Source: Desulforamulus aquiferis (GTDB lineage: Bacteria; Bacillota; Desulfotomaculia; Desulfotomaculales; Desulfotomaculaceae). From it: 39,305 nt of DNA. The notes under the pieces were generated by a model. The model was given only the letters and a program-made list of their open reading frames with translations, was not told the origin of the DNA and did not search any database. The DNA lies in the NCBI GenBank assembly GCA_004143605.1, contig AWVY01000018.1, positions 125,047 to 164,351 of the forward strand, written 5' to 3'. The position numbers were made by a program, and so were the translations under genes. Numbering within the stretch: the first letter of the stretch is position 1; every line of letters begins with the position of its first letter. Below, piece after piece: positions 39,188-39,305 of this stretch.

Positions 39188-39305
39188 AGACAGAAAAGGG
39201 GCATCGGTGGATGCCTCAGGCTGTTGTAAAGATATAACTGGGTTTTAATAATCCCGAGCAGCGAAATTCGGAGCAGTGGAAACAGCGCTTCGCGAAGCTG
39301 AGGAT
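39188..39305 (+). other. Structured intergenic sequence at the window edge, not identified
   Basis: GGCATC/GATGCC closes a GGTG loop at 39200-39215. Further on lie a repeated GAGCAG element and the perfect palindrome GCTTCGCGAAGC near 39285. This suggests a structured leader or RNA gene whose rest lies outside the window. It fits no riboswitch consensus I can recall well enough to name. Confidence 0.3.

Noticed and set aside
39196-39220. Resemblance to the 5' end of 23S rRNA or to part of the glmS ribozyme (GGTGGATGCCT)
   Set aside because: Only about a dozen bases match. The sequence that follows fits neither molecule, and the glmS core expected upstream is replaced by the end of a chemoreceptor gene.
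1-39305. CRISPR arrays, insertion sequences, phage genes, tRNA or rRNA genes
   Set aside because: I saw no regularly spaced repeats, transposase motifs, integrase genes or tRNA-like cloverleaf sequences. The region looks like ordinary chromosome.

Overview
The window reads as part of a low-GC, anaerobic, endospore-forming Firmicute of the class Clostridia. A Desulfotomaculum/Peptococcaceae-like organism is my best guess. The reasons are a spore germinant-receptor operon, a CotJC-like manganese catalase, an SLH-anchored PepSY protein, a tungsten-cofactor-type radical SAM maturase, a UbiD decarboxylase, a probable selenocysteine peroxiredoxin and three methyl-accepting chemotaxis proteins. Genus placement is inference.

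Layout. 1-1.2 kb: end of lipB and intact lipA. 1.2-5.2 kb: GreA-like protein, MarR regulator, small ORFs, MFS exporter, EamA/DMT exporter. 5.4-7.4 kb: Cache-type chemoreceptor. 7.5-9.2 kb: LysR regulator and Mn catalase. 9.4-10.6 kb: radical SAM maturase. 10.8-13.0 kb: secreted PepSY/SLH protein. 13.2-14.3 kb: ECF-like sigma factor and TetR regulator. 14.5-16.1 kb: CheY-like regulator plus soluble CZB chemoreceptor. 16.2-18.2 kb: GntR (YtrA-type) and an ABC-2 exporter. 18.2-23.5 kb: germinant receptor operon in the order B-B-A-C-D. 23.5-26.8 kb, minus strand: YerD-like glutamate synthase homologue and a UbiD decarboxylase. 27.0-27.8 kb: peroxiredoxin with UGA at the peroxidatic position, and a DUF4177 protein on the minus strand. 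27.9-30.9 kb: thiM and malate synthase G. 31.0-32.6 kb, minus strand: GIY-YIG protein, DUF2087 regulator, small TRASH/YHS membrane protein. 32.7-37.4 kb: divergent MarR regulators and a heterodimeric ABC exporter. 37.6-39.2 kb: third chemoreceptor.

Sequence quality matters here. More than twenty genes that align well with intact families are broken by one-base indels, almost all of them missing bases in short homopolymers (GGG to GG, TTT to TT, and so on). By manual reading I count about fifty such sites. The simplest explanation is uncorrected sequencing error rather than gene decay, so I give full gene spans with the breakpoints named instead of calling pseudogenes. No stretch over about 300 bases lacks a gene once the hidden genes are included.

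The most interesting item is the peroxiredoxin at 27082-27577. Its in-frame TGA lies exactly where the peroxidatic cysteine belongs, and a SECIS-like hairpin begins 13 nt downstream. This cannot be explained by the indel pattern. Other notable items are the five-gene germinant receptor with two B subunits and a small D subunit, the DUF2087/GIY-YIG pair, a hidden TRASH-domain membrane protein, and a zinc-binding chemoreceptor paired with its own response regulator.
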